From Rhizobium anhuiense (GTDB lineage Bacteria > Pseudomonadota > Alphaproteobacteria > Rhizobiales > Rhizobiaceae), in the NCBI RefSeq assembly GCF_003985145.1, contig NZ_ML133532.1, positions 1 to 64,000 on the forward strand: a stretch of DNA of 64,000 nt. The letters are read 5' to 3'. The translations under genes were made by a program, and so were the position numbers. Under the pieces are notes generated by a model, which had not been told where the DNA came from, did not search any database, and was given only the letters and a program-made list of their open reading frames with translations. Positions 15,573-24,403 of this stretch are shown here, piece by piece. Numbering within the stretch: the stretch's first letter is position 1; each line of letters begins with the position of its first letter.

Positions 15573-16630
15573 TGCGAAGCCGGGAGGCGGTTCAACATCG
15601 CGACAGTCAGAAGCAGGGCGGCATCGTCTGCGCGGGAAACTTCATCGTCGATCGTGTCCACACCCTGTCCTATTGGCCCGAACAGGGCAATCTTGCGCAT
15701 ATCCTGCACCAGGATCTGGGTGTGGGGGGCGGGGCGGCCAATGTCGTCACCGATCTGGCCTCGCTCGGATTTCCTGGACAGCTGGCAGCGGCCGGGTGCA
15801 TCGGTGCTGATCAGGACGGGGAGATCGTCAAGGCCCGCCTTGCGGTTGCCGGCGTCGATGTCGGTGGGTTGACGGCGCTGGCCGACCGCGTCACGGCGCA
15901 TACGCATGTCATGAATGTGCCCGGTCAAAACCGCACCTTCTTCTATCATGGTGGCGCCAACGATGCGGTCACCGACAAACATGTTTCACCCGCGACCTTC
16001 GCTGAGGCCGGCTATCGGCTGTTCTATCTCGGTTATCTCCTGCTGTTGCCGGGTCTCGACCGCATCGGTCCCGACGGCCGTTCGGGAGCATCGCGCCTGC
16101 TGGAGGCCGCGCGCCGCGCCGGGCTGACCACCTGCGTGGATTTCGTATCGAGCGAGGACCCGGAATTTGCAGCCAAGGTCGGCGTCGCTCTGCCCTTCTG
16201 CGATTACCTGATCATCAACGAGATGGAGGCTGGCCGGGCAACCGGCGTTGTCGTTCGCGATGCAAAGGGAGACTTGGTCGAGGCGGGGCTTCTGGAAGCG
16301 GGCGAGCGCCTGCTTGCCGCGGGCGTCGCGAAGGGTGCGATCATCCATGCGCCGGAAATCTGCTTCTGGTTTGCGCCGGGCGCTTCCCCGGTCATGACGC
16401 GGTCACGACCGGTTGATCCCCATGATATCGTCAGCACGGTCGGCGCGGGAGACGCCTTCTGTGCCGCCGTGCTCTACGGCCTGCATGAGAACTGGCCTGT
16501 CGAGCATATCTGCGCCGTCGCCCATGCTGCGGCTGCGCGTTGCCTCGCGGGTGCGACGGCCACCGATGGCATCCCCGACATGTCTGTCCTCCTTCGCGAG
16601 GCGAAGGAGACGCACCCGCAATCCGCTTAG
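15572..16630 (+). CDS. PfkB family carbohydrate kinase
   Basis: A 352-residue ribokinase-fold kinase. The N-terminal signature is GNFIVDRVHTLSYWPEQGN followed by GVGGGAANVVTDLASLGF, and the C-terminal motif TVGAGDAFCAAVLYGL holds the catalytic Asp. It has no close resemblance to the kinase at 8949, so the two probably phosphorylate different ketoses. The ATG at 15572 overlaps the isomerase stop. A 14-residue basic extension precedes the kinase fold. Likely substrates are the ketoses (xylulose, fructose or tagatose type) produced by the operon. Confidence 0.83.
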   Translation: MRSREAVQHRDSQKQGGIVCAGNFIVDRVHTLSYWPEQGNLAHILHQDLGVGGGAANVVTDLASLGFPGQLAAAGCIGADQDGEIVKARLAVAGVDVGGLTALADRVTAHTHVMNVPGQNRTFFYHGGANDAVTDKHVSPATFAEAGYRLFYLGYLLLLPGLDRIGPDGRSGASRLLEAARRAGLTTCVDFVSSEDPEFAAKVGVALPFCDYLIINEMEAGRATGVVVRDAKGDLVEAGLLEAGERLLAAGVAKGAIIHAPEICFWFAPGASPVMTRSRPVDPHDIVSTVGAGDAFCAAVLYGLHENWPVEHICAVAHAAAARCLAGATATDGIPDMSVLLREAKETHPQSA

Positions 16631-16695
16631 CCCATCGGCGTCGGCTCACGAGAGCGCGGCGCCGATCACCATCCAGTCAGAATGGAGGAGCAGAG

Positions 16696-16770
16696 ATGAA
16701 GCTATTCGATATGGCAGCCGTGCACGGCACCTTTGCCGATTTGGGCGCGACCAGGGAGGCAGGGCGATGA
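16696..16770 (+). CDS. Possible 24-aa coupled peptide before the sorbitol dehydrogenase
   Basis: A 24-residue frame (MKLFDMAAVHGTFADLGATR...) starts at 16696 behind a strong GGAGGAG site and stops at 16768-16770, overlapping the ATG of the next gene (ATGA). This arrangement is typical of translational coupling. The peptide has no recognisable domain. It may be a small coupling/leader peptide or the remnant of a deleted gene's first codons. Expression is not shown. Confidence 0.4.
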   Translation: MKLFDMAAVHGTFADLGATREAGR

Positions 16771-17555
16771 CCTATGCGGAAACGGGGCGGCTCTCCGGCA
16801 AGGTGGCACTGGTCACGGGAGGCGCGAGTGGCATCGGCAAAGCGGTCTGCGAACGCTTCGCCGCCGAAGGCGCCAGGGTTGTCGTGGCGGATCTCGACGG
16901 TGAACGCTGCGCACGGGTGGCGGAAGCGATCGGCCCGCATGCCTGGGGTGTGGCGCTTGACGTGACCAGCCAGGACAGCATCGAAGAAGCTGTGCGCTTC
17001 ACGATATCAACCGCCGGTCAGATCGACATCCTGGTCAACGCCGCCGGCATTTACGACGTCGAGTCGATTCTGGATATATCCCGGGAACGGACCGCTCGGG
17101 TCTTTCAGGTCAATATCGAAGGCCTGATCTTCATGACGCAGGCCGTCGCCCAGCACATGGTGGAGAGAGGGGGAGGTGGACGCATCATCAACTTCTCGTC
17201 CCAGGCGGGGCGACGGGGCGAAGGACCTGCCGTGGCCTACTGCGCGTCCAAGGCGGCGGTCATCAGCATCACGCAAAGCTGCGCCCTGGAGCTGATCCGC
17301 TACGGGATCAACGTCAACGCCATCGCTCCCGGTGTCGTCGATACGCCGATGTGGGATGTCGTCGATGCAAAACTCGGCAGCCGTGAAGGTTTGAAACCCG
17401 GTGACGTCAAGCGTCGCGTGGCTGCCGCCGTTCCCGCCGGACGATTTGGCGCCCCCCAGGAACAAGCGGCCATGGCAGCCTTCCTGGCCGGGCCTGATGC
17501 AGCATACATCGTGGCGCAGTGCTACAATGTCGATGGCGGCAATGTCATGAGCTGA
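16767..17555 (+). CDS. SDR sorbitol/polyol dehydrogenase, SmoS-like
   Basis: A 262-residue SDR. It has TGGASGIGKA for cofactor binding, ILVNAAGIYD, INFSSQAGRRGEGPAVAYCASKAAV with the catalytic Tyr/Lys, and the block INVNAIAPGVVDTPMWDVVDAKL through AAVPAGRFG to YIVAQCYNVDGGNVMS. This block matches the sorbitol dehydrogenase SmoS/PolS of Rhodobacter, which oxidises D-sorbitol to D-fructose and galactitol to a tagatose. GGGAGG precedes the ATG, and it overlaps a possible 24-residue leader frame. The family similarity is strong, while the physiological substrate remains inferred. Confidence 0.85.
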   Translation: MTYAETGRLSGKVALVTGGASGIGKAVCERFAAEGARVVVADLDGERCARVAEAIGPHAWGVALDVTSQDSIEEAVRFTISTAGQIDILVNAAGIYDVESILDISRERTARVFQVNIEGLIFMTQAVAQHMVERGGGGRIINFSSQAGRRGEGPAVAYCASKAAVISITQSCALELIRYGINVNAIAPGVVDTPMWDVVDAKLGSREGLKPGDVKRRVAAAVPAGRFGAPQEQAAMAAFLAGPDAAYIVAQCYNVDGGNVMS

Positions 17556-17610
17556 CGCTTCGCTTCATCTGCGGCAATAGGCAATCGAACTTGGGGTCTG
17601 GAGGAGTGGA

Positions 17611-18621
17611 ATGAAGGCTGTACGCTTGGAGTCGATCGCATCTTTGACCATGCGCAGTGTCGAAAAACCGGTCGCCGGGCCGGGCGAGCTGCTTGTCCGG
17701 GTCGCAGCCGCCGGCATCTGCGGTTCCGACCGCCACATGTACAAGGGCGAGTATCCGACGGCGATCCCCGTCACGCTGGGCCACGAATTCTGCGGCATCG
17801 TCGAAGAGATCGGCGATGGGGTGACACGGTTTGCCGGCGGCGAGTTGGTGACGGTCGACCCGAATATCGCCTGCGGCATCTGTCGGGCTTGCGCGCAGGC
17901 GCGGCCGAACCTGTGCGAGAGCCTGACCGCCATCGGCGTGACACGGGATGGCGGCTTTGCCGAATATGTGGCGGTGCCGCACGCGCAGGCCTTCAGGCTG
18001 CCGGCCGACCTCGATCCCGTTCACGGCGCCTTCAGCGAACCGCTGGCCTGTTGTATCCACGCCATCGACAAGGCAGGGATCCGTCCGGGTGACAGCGTCG
18101 CCATCCTCGGCGGCGGTGTGATCGGCCTGCTGATGGTGCAGCTGGCCCGCCTGGCGGGGGCGAGCGAGATCATTCTGATCACGCGGCAGCAATCAAGACG
18201 CCAAACGGCTCAGCGCCTGGGGGCGACGCACGCCTTCGACCCGGCCTCTTCGGACACGATCGCGTCCGTTCGAGAGGTCACCAAAGGCGGCGCCGACGTG
18301 GTCATCGAATGCGCCGGCGTCAGCGACACGCTTCAAAGCGGTCTGAAAATGGCGCGGCGCGGTGGCGCCTTCGTGCTTTTCGGCGTGACGCCGGCGGGTG
18401 TCGAGGTGCCGGTTCTGCCCTTCGATCTGCTGATAAACGAAGTCGATATCAGGCCGGCCTACCTCAATCCTTTCACCCATTCGCGCGCTGCGGCAATGGT
18501 GGCCAGCGGAGTATTGGAGCTGGATGCATTGGTCACCAGAACCATCGGCCTCGAGCAGGTCGCCGAGGTGGTGGGCAACGCGCCATTGCCCGGCGAGATC
18601 AAGGTCATCGTCCGGCCTTAG
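17611..18621 (+). CDS. Zinc-dependent medium-chain polyol dehydrogenase
   Basis: A 336-residue MDR-family dehydrogenase. Catalytic zinc ligands are C37 (AGICGSD), H58 and E59 (LGHEF). Structural zinc ligands are C88, C91, C94 and C102 (the IACGICRACAQ block). The nucleotide-binding motif is ILGGGVIGLLMVQLA (about residues 163-177). The family includes sorbitol, threonine and altritol dehydrogenases. In Agrobacterium a PF00107 enzyme near a PF08013 protein oxidises D-altritol to D-tagatose, so altritol is one candidate substrate. GGAGGAG precedes the ATG. It is the last gene of the LacI-flanked operon. Confidence 0.87.
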   Translation: MKAVRLESIASLTMRSVEKPVAGPGELLVRVAAAGICGSDRHMYKGEYPTAIPVTLGHEFCGIVEEIGDGVTRFAGGELVTVDPNIACGICRACAQARPNLCESLTAIGVTRDGGFAEYVAVPHAQAFRLPADLDPVHGAFSEPLACCIHAIDKAGIRPGDSVAILGGGVIGLLMVQLARLAGASEIILITRQQSRRQTAQRLGATHAFDPASSDTIASVREVTKGGADVVIECAGVSDTLQSGLKMARRGGAFVLFGVTPAGVEVPVLPFDLLINEVDIRPAYLNPFTHSRAAAMVASGVLELDALVTRTIGLEQVAEVVGNAPLPGEIKVIVRP

Positions 18622-18638
18622 CCTCGAGACCCCCCTGC

Positions 18639-19658
18639 TCAGCTGCGGACGGGGCCGGTGGAATCGCGCTCGATCAGCGTGACCGGCACCTTTACGATTG
18701 TACCGTGTCGGGATTCGTCCCCGGTCTGGTGCTCGTCGATCAGCGCTTCCAGCAGCCGTGCCGCCTGCTGCCCGACATCGCGGATCGGTTGGGCAACCGT
18801 TGTCAGCCGCGGAAAGACGTAGGCTGCTTCCGGCAGGTCGTCGAAGCCGACGACCGAATAGTCGTTCGGAACCGAAAATCCGCGATCCTGGATGGCATGG
18901 ATGGCGGCAATCGCTGAAACGTCGGTCGTGCCGATGATGGCGGTGATATCAGGCTGAGATGCCAGCAATTCTCGCGCCAGCCGGTAGGTTTCTGCAAAGC
19001 TGTGCTCTTCCGCCATCGCCACGACGGCAGGCGCGATGCCGCCTTTCGCCATTTCCGCGATGATGCCTTGAAGGCGAAGCTGGATGGGCTGGCTGTGCGC
19101 CGGCGCGCCGACGATGGCGATCGCCCGGTGGCCGAGGCCGATCAGATGGCGCGCCATCAGCCGCCCGCCTTCCTCGTGATCGGCCATGACAGCGTCGTCT
19201 GCGATGCCGTTCAGCTCGCGGTCAATGGCGATGATCGGAATGCGAGCGTCCCGCAGCACCCCGAAATGCTCGATGCTGCCGAAGGCGCTGGCGACGATGA
19301 CGCCGTCGACGCGCTGGGCGAGCAGCATCGAGATATAACGCGCCTCGTGGTCCATATTTTCCGCCGTGCTGCAGATCAGCGTCTGATAGCCGTGCTGAAA
19401 CAATTCCTGTTCGATGGCATGGGCCAGGATGCCGAAGAAGGGCACCTCGATCGACGGCAGCATCAGTCCGATCATCCGGCTTGGCGCACCGCGCAACATG
19501 CGTGCGCCCTTGCTGGGCGTGTAATTCAGTGCATGGATCGCCGCCTCGACGCGGTCTCGGAGCTCAGGCGAGGCATAACCGCTGTTGTTGAGCACGCGCG
19601 AAACCGAAGAGACCGACGTTCCTGCAAGTTTGGCGATATGTCTGATGCTGGTCGTCAC
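18639..19658 (-). CDS. LacI family transcriptional repressor
   Basis: A 339-residue regulator with an N-terminal LacI helix-turn-helix and hinge (TSIRHIAKLAGTSVSSVSRVLNNSGYASPELRDRVEAAIHALNYTPS) and a periplasmic-binding-protein-like sensor domain (GLMLPSIEVPFFGILAHAIEQ, then GFDDLPEAAYVFPRLTTVAQP). The start is GTG at 19658; no good ribosome-binding site is visible. It converges on the second polyol operon. The two palindromes around 12811-12886 have the form expected for this family, so this is the likely repressor of the aldolase-to-dehydrogenase operon, induced by a sugar or sugar phosphate. Confidence 0.9.
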   Translation of the reverse strand: MTTSIRHIAKLAGTSVSSVSRVLNNSGYASPELRDRVEAAIHALNYTPSKGARMLRGAPSRMIGLMLPSIEVPFFGILAHAIEQELFQHGYQTLICSTAENMDHEARYISMLLAQRVDGVIVASAFGSIEHFGVLRDARIPIIAIDRELNGIADDAVMADHEEGGRLMARHLIGLGHRAIAIVGAPAHSQPIQLRLQGIIAEMAKGGIAPAVVAMAEEHSFAETYRLARELLASQPDITAIIGTTDVSAIAAIHAIQDRGFSVPNDYSVVGFDDLPEAAYVFPRLTTVAQPIRDVGQQAARLLEALIDEHQTGDESRHGTIVKVPVTLIERDSTGPVRS

Positions 19659-19831
19659 GTGCTCGTTTTTCTTTTTCTAGCGGCGGTCGAATGAACCGAA
19701 CTGCTGAAGTTCACCTCCATTTGTCATCCACTAGATCACTAGCGGCACGCCGCATCAAGCGCGCTCCGCTCGCCATCCCGTTGTCCTTCTCCGTTTCAAA
19801 CGACACAAAGCAGGCATTGCGGGACGATGAC

Positions 19832-20695
19832 TCAGCGAAGATATGTCCACGCGCTGAATATTTTGGCGATCACTTTCCCATTCTCGCGTCGTAGCTGCCC
19901 ATGGACAGTTTTTTGCTCGTCGGAAAAATCGATAAGGTCGAAGAAAACACTTTCATTTCGTTCGATATTTCCAAGGAAGAAAACGTCCTTACGGACGACC
20001 AGTCCCTTGCAGGGAAACCAGTTTTCCAGGGCGCGGTCGGCGAGTGCCTGATACTCGGCAAAATAAAACAATCCTGCGCCGTTGAACTCCTGCGAAGCGC
20101 TGGGATCAAACTTAAAGGTTCGAAGCGCCCTGTGAGCGAGGACGGAAAACCCGAAATGCGTGCCTAACCGTCCATTCCGGATGTCCACAGCGTTCTGGGC
20201 CAGAGGACTGGGCTGGAAGCGCCGTCCCTGCCGCTCAGGCAACGTCACACGCGCGATCGAGTGATTGTTGTCTTTGATCGTTCTGTGAACGAAGGTAGAG
20301 ATGAGTTCCACCGCGCCGACGCTTCGTCCGTGCAGAGACAAGTCGTGTCGGGTCGACGTTCGGGTTCGCGAGACTGCGGACAGCTTCGAGTGGATCGTCA
20401 AAATGTCATTTGCCTGCACGATGGCGAAATGGGCATCCGTCAGGGACGTTGCACAGATCGCGGCATAGGCTTCCTCTCCATCGGCCGTTCTGAAATCCGC
20501 ATTGTCGAGCCCGAGGTGACGGGCGAGCATCAGCCAGTGACGATGGCCGAGTTCCTTCATCAGCCAGGTCTCCGACAGCCCGTTTCCATTCAAATGCGGC
20601 ATGCCGAGAAGCACATGCGGATCAAGGGCACGTTCCATCAAGTCGCGTGCCGAAGGTCCTGCGGGCGGAAAATCGAGAAGGGCTGCGCTCATCAT
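19832..20695 (-). CDS. Pnap_2097/LnmK-like double-hotdog protein at the end of the Nit1C operon
   Basis: A 287-residue protein resembling the Pnap_2097 family, which is related to LnmK, a bifunctional acyltransferase/decarboxylase with a double-hotdog fold. Supporting segments are VLLGMPHLNGNGLSETWLMKELGHRHW (about residues 28-54), then FNGAGLFYFAEYQALADRALENW, typical of hotdog active-site helices. The start overlaps the stop of the flavin oxidoreductase gene by one base (TGATG), so it belongs to the operon. It may act on an acyl-CoA or carrier-bound acyl intermediate. The activity in this context is unknown. Confidence 0.7.
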   Translation of the reverse strand: MMSAALLDFPPAGPSARDLMERALDPHVLLGMPHLNGNGLSETWLMKELGHRHWLMLARHLGLDNADFRTADGEEAYAAICATSLTDAHFAIVQANDILTIHSKLSAVSRTRTSTRHDLSLHGRSVGAVELISTFVHRTIKDNNHSIARVTLPERQGRRFQPSPLAQNAVDIRNGRLGTHFGFSVLAHRALRTFKFDPSASQEFNGAGLFYFAEYQALADRALENWFPCKGLVVRKDVFFLGNIERNESVFFDLIDFSDEQKTVHGQLRRENGKVIAKIFSAWTYLR

Positions 20696-21969
20696 CAGGC
20701 ACTGACCGCTTGCTTGAGAGAGGATGCCTGTGCCGAAAGCCGAGCTGCGAGATGCCCGACCACATGTTCGGCATCCTTGCCGACGCTGAGGAACCGCCCG
20801 GAACCCCAGGTCCAGAGCCAGGGAAGTCCGAGCACGTAGACGCCATCGACGACGGTAACGCCGCGGCGGTGAACGGGGTAGGCGTTGCCGTCGAAGATCG
20901 GCAGGCCGACGAAGGACCAATCCGGACTGAAACCCGTGGCCCAGATGACCGAGGTGATCCCCTCCGCCTTCAGATCGAGTTCGACAATCTCCGCCCCAGG
21001 CTCCCAGACGGGGACATAGGGGGATCCGGCCGGAGCCTCGATGCCTTTTTCGGCGATATGCCGGTCAATCAGGGCATTGATACCGTTATAGACACGGTCG
21101 GCACTGTCGAGATTGGCCTTCAGGTTCGGCTCGAACAGCATCCGGCCGGCGGCGACGCCGGACATGCGGCCATAAAGCATCATACCCTCCAGCGCGAATT
21201 TGCGCAGATCGATATCGCGTCCGCCGTCGCGTCCGGTCAGGTAATGGTTGGTGTCGTGCTTCTTCTTCGTCATGCCATCATGTTCGACCGTGATGTCGTA
21301 CTGGCCGATATCGGAAAGCCAGTCGACCACATCGCGACCGCGATAGAACCGGGCGCAACGCGGCGCGTTGCCGGTGACGAGATGCACCTTGCGGCCGGCA
21401 AGATACAGATCCTCGGCGATCTGGCAGCCGGACTGGCCGGAGCCGACCACGATGACGCCGCCCTCCGGCAGTTGGTCGGCATTGCGGTAGGCGGCGGTGT
21501 GGAGCTGCATGATGTCCTCCGGCAGGCGCTCGGCCGCACGCGGAATGGCCGGATCTGCATAGAGGCTGGTGGCGATCACCACGGCATCGGCTGTCACCGC
21601 GCCAGCTGAGGTCTCGAGCCGGAAGAGGCCGCCATGCTTTTCGAGCGACGTCACGCTGGTTTGCTCGAAGACCGGCGCCTCGACCTTCTTCACGAAGCGA
21701 TCGACATAGGCGAGTATCTCGTCCTTGACCATAAAACCGTGCGGATCCGTGCCGTCATAGGAATGGTCCGGAAGCTGGCATTGCCAGTTCGGCGTCACCA
21801 GGCAGAAGGCGTCCCAGCGTTCGTTCTTCCATTTATGCGCAACGGTCTTCTTCTCGAAAACCACGTGATCAATGCCGTGCCTCTTCAGATAGTGAGAGGC
21901 CGAGAGCCCGGCCTGGCCGCCGCCGATGACAACCGCGCTGTAATGGCTCTTGAGGGATGGTGTGGTCAT
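20695..21969 (-). CDS. nitH: Nit1C flavin-dependent oxidoreductase (MSMEG_0569 type)
   Basis: A 424-residue FAD/NADPH monooxygenase-like protein. The FAD Rossmann motif is VVIGGGQAGLSASHYL (about residues 12-27) and the NADPH motif is VIVVGSGQSGCQIAEDL (about 167-183). The segment WDAFCLVTPNWQCQLPDHSYDG is typical of the family found in nitrilase clusters. The late VIWATGFSPDWSF matches the ATG motif of flavin monooxygenases. The ATG at 21969 follows GAAAGGACC; a TTG at 21984 overlapping the previous gene is less likely. It would carry out the oxidative step of the Nit1C pathway. Confidence 0.88.
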   Translation of the reverse strand: MTTPSLKSHYSAVVIGGGQAGLSASHYLKRHGIDHVVFEKKTVAHKWKNERWDAFCLVTPNWQCQLPDHSYDGTDPHGFMVKDEILAYVDRFVKKVEAPVFEQTSVTSLEKHGGLFRLETSAGAVTADAVVIATSLYADPAIPRAAERLPEDIMQLHTAAYRNADQLPEGGVIVVGSGQSGCQIAEDLYLAGRKVHLVTGNAPRCARFYRGRDVVDWLSDIGQYDITVEHDGMTKKKHDTNHYLTGRDGGRDIDLRKFALEGMMLYGRMSGVAAGRMLFEPNLKANLDSADRVYNGINALIDRHIAEKGIEAPAGSPYVPVWEPGAEIVELDLKAEGITSVIWATGFSPDWSFVGLPIFDGNAYPVHRRGVTVVDGVYVLGLPWLWTWGSGRFLSVGKDAEHVVGHLAARLSAQASSLKQAVSA

Positions 21970-21980
21970 GGTGGGTCCTT

Positions 21981-22268
21981 TCAAAGGATGAAGCTTTCGC
22001 AGCGGACTTCGGCCTCTGCGTCGGTGAGATAGGGAGTGGCGGCCTGTTCGATGCGCGACAGCTGGCCGAGCGCTAGCGAACAGGGATAGCCGTATTTCGC
22101 CTTGACCCTGTCGCTGGCGATGGTCAGTGCCGTGCGGCTGCGATCGAGAAAGTCGGCCAGCGGATAGTTTTGGCCCTCGGCGAAATAGTCCTTGATCACC
22201 AGGGAGGGCGAGTAACAGGTCTCCTTGCGGCCATCCGGCCAGGCAATGACGAACCGCATTTCAGGCAT
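21981..22268 (-). CDS. Small Nit1C protein, MSMEG_0570 nitrogen-starvation-response type
   Basis: A 95-residue soluble protein beginning MPEMRFVIAWPDGRKETCYSPSLVIKDYF. It resembles the MSMEG_0570 family that occurs only in nitrilase-type clusters. A second in-frame ATG lies three codons in. It overlaps the glycosyltransferase stop by 8 bases and ends 11 bases before the start of the flavoprotein gene. A single CxxP-like region and conserved aromatic/acidic residues are visible, but no catalytic motif. Its role, perhaps as a small subunit or chaperone of the pathway, is unknown. Confidence 0.8.
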   Translation of the reverse strand: MPEMRFVIAWPDGRKETCYSPSLVIKDYFAEGQNYPLADFLDRSRTALTIASDRVKAKYGYPCSLALGQLSRIEQAATPYLTDAEAEVRCESFIL

Positions 22269-23430
22269 GGTCGGCCTCCAGCAGCGTGTGATAGCGGGCA
22301 AGATGGGCTGTTGCTGTTTGGTGCCAGCCATGGCGGGCGGCAACCTCGAGACCACGGGGGATGATCTGCTCGCGGATCGGTGCGACCAGCGCCAGCGCCA
22401 TGCCTTCGGCAATGGAGACCGGATGATGCGGATCGCACCAGATCGCATCGCCGGGACCCAGATATTCGGTGAAGGGTGCAATCGAGGATGTCACGACCGG
22501 AATACCGCTGGCCATGGCTTCCAGAACGACGAGGCCGAAGCCCTCCTTGAGCGAGGGGAACACCAGCGCATCCGCCAGCCGGTAGAGGCTCGGCATGTCG
22601 GCATCCGCGATCGCACCGGTGATATGCACAGCTGCTGCGTCCCGACCGAGGCAGGCGAGGTGAGAGCGGAACTCCTCCTGATAGTCGCCATGGTCCAGGA
22701 GAGAGGCACCGCCGGCAATGACAAGCTGGGCATCCGGCCGGATGGCGCGGACCTGACGAAAGGCTTCGAGAATGCCGAGGGTGTTCTTTCGCGCCTCGAT
22801 GCCGCCGACACTGAGGAAGATCGGCCCGTTTCCGAGCTGCAGCCTGTCGCGCAGAGCGACCTGCTCGCCGTTCCAGGCAGGCGAGAAGCGGTTGGTGTCG
22901 ACGCCATTGCCGACTATTGTGGCCTCGATGCCGCGATCCTCTCTGAGCTTGTCCCGCCAGAGGCGGCTGACGGCGAAGAAGATATCGGCCACATCGATCG
23001 CGCGATCCTGCAGAGCCATCAGGCGCGGATCGGCGAACTGGTCGATGTGGTGGACGGTGCGGGCAAAACTCGGGATCAGGCCCTCCAGCTTGAGGGTCGC
23101 CAGCGCATTGCCGGAAATGCCGTCATGGGCGTGGAACAGGTCGAAGCCATTGGTTCCGGCTTTCCGGAAATAGCCGATATAATCGGCGATCCGCTGCTCG
23201 ACCATTTCCGTCATATCCGGGGATGCCGGCGCCGCGGCAATACAGGCGGTGCCGCAGGAGGGCTGACGAAAAAAGCCCGCCCCCTTGGCATCGGGCGCAT
23301 GCAGGACCACCTCATGGCCAAGCGAGGTCAGCGCTTCCGAAAGCTGCATGGCATGAACCACGCCGCCACGCGGGTTGGTGGAATGGGTCAGCATCGCAAT
23401 GCGCAAGGTTCGGTGCGACGGAAGGTTCAT
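22261..23430 (-). CDS. Nit1C glycosyltransferase (MSMEG_0565 type, GT4-like)
   Basis: A 389-residue GT-B fold glycosyltransferase. The N-terminus IAMLTHSTNPRGGVVHAMQLSEALTSLGHEV is the acceptor domain start; SVGGIEARKNTLGILEAF and FPSLKEGFGLVVLEAMASGIPVV contain the EX7E-type donor-binding motif of GT4. The start at 23430 overlaps the AIR-synthase-like gene by four bases (ATGA). Its presence implies that the pathway product or an intermediate is glycosylated. Donor and acceptor are not known. Confidence 0.87.
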   Translation of the reverse strand: MNLPSHRTLRIAMLTHSTNPRGGVVHAMQLSEALTSLGHEVVLHAPDAKGAGFFRQPSCGTACIAAAPASPDMTEMVEQRIADYIGYFRKAGTNGFDLFHAHDGISGNALATLKLEGLIPSFARTVHHIDQFADPRLMALQDRAIDVADIFFAVSRLWRDKLREDRGIEATIVGNGVDTNRFSPAWNGEQVALRDRLQLGNGPIFLSVGGIEARKNTLGILEAFRQVRAIRPDAQLVIAGGASLLDHGDYQEEFRSHLACLGRDAAAVHITGAIADADMPSLYRLADALVFPSLKEGFGLVVLEAMASGIPVVTSSIAPFTEYLGPGDAIWCDPHHPVSIAEGMALALVAPIREQIIPRGLEVAARHGWHQTATAHLARYHTLLEADHA

Positions 23431-24401
23431 GCGGCGGCATCCTGTCGACCGAGCTGCAGCAGCGGTGTCTCGGCATGATTGCGCACCACTGCGCGGGTCT
23501 CGCCATCGACCAGTGCGACCTCGGCACCGGCCACGACCGCGCCGATGACCGCGGCGCTGATGCCACGTGCGGTGAAGCGGGTGACGACATCGGCCACATG
23601 TTCCGGCGCGACGGCGAGCAGGTAGCCGAAGCTCGGAAAGGTGACGAGCCAGCGATCGAGGGCGACACCGGCCGGCAGAGGAATGGCGGCGACGTCGATA
23701 TCGATGCCGACATGCGAACATTCGGCCAGCATGATGGCGGTGCCGATGATGCCGCCCTGGCTGATATCCTTCGCAGACAGCGCGAGCCCGGCCTCGGCGA
23801 TCTCGGGCAGCAGCTCGAGGTCGCCGCGCAGGCGCGCCGGCGCGGCATCGGTGGCGGCCTCCCAGTTGTTGAAGGGTTCGCGGTAACGGCCGCGATGGTC
23901 GGTCGCCGCAACCAGCACATCGCCCGGCCTTGCATCGAAGCTCGTCAGCAGTGTCTTGGCGCGACCGAGAATGGCGACCGACAGCTGGCCGCGTTCGGTG
24001 CGGATATTGGTGTGACCGCCGACGATCGGCACGCCAAAGGCGCTGGATGCCGCCCGCATGCCATCCAGAACGAGGGTCGCGCCAGCCTCGCCATCGGCCC
24101 AGACGGCATCAACCACGGCGATCGGCCGGCCGCCCATGGCAACGACGTCGGAGATATTGACCATGACGCCGCACCAGCCGGCAAACCAGGGGTCGGCGGC
24201 GACGAACTCGTTCATGAACCCTTCGATGGCAAAAAGCAGATGACCGTCGCCATCGGGCAGCGCGGCGCAATCGTCGCCGACGGCAATCTGCTGCCCCTGC
24301 AGGCCGAGCCTTGCGGCGATCGTGCCGATATCCTGCTTGGCGGCGATGCCGCCGCTCGTCGAGAGTTTGGCCGCCAGGGCCTTGATGTCGATCGCGACCA
24401 T
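23427..24401 (-). CDS. nitF: Nit1C AIR-synthase-like protein (MSMEG_0567/sll0787 type)
   Basis: A 324-residue protein of the PurM/SelD/ThiL superfamily. Visible motifs are IAVGDDCAALPDGDGHLLFAIEGF, VNISDVVAMGGRPIAVVDAVWAD (the ATP/metal-binding NxxDxxAMG block) and GGHTNI. The late SAKDISQGGIIGTAIMLAE corresponds to the SxGG-type loop. Such enzymes phosphorylate carbonyl or amide oxygens with ATP, often to close a ring. The ATG at 24401 lies two bases after the GNAT stop; longer upstream in-frame sequence overlaps that gene and is not needed. Start and length agree with family members. Confidence 0.87.
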   Translation of the reverse strand: MVAIDIKALAAKLSTSGGIAAKQDIGTIAARLGLQGQQIAVGDDCAALPDGDGHLLFAIEGFMNEFVAADPWFAGWCGVMVNISDVVAMGGRPIAVVDAVWADGEAGATLVLDGMRAASSAFGVPIVGGHTNIRTERGQLSVAILGRAKTLLTSFDARPGDVLVAATDHRGRYREPFNNWEAATDAAPARLRGDLELLPEIAEAGLALSAKDISQGGIIGTAIMLAECSHVGIDIDVAAIPLPAGVALDRWLVTFPSFGYLLAVAPEHVADVVTRFTARGISAAVIGAVVAGAEVALVDGETRAVVRNHAETPLLQLGRQDAAA

Positions 24402-24403
24402 CT

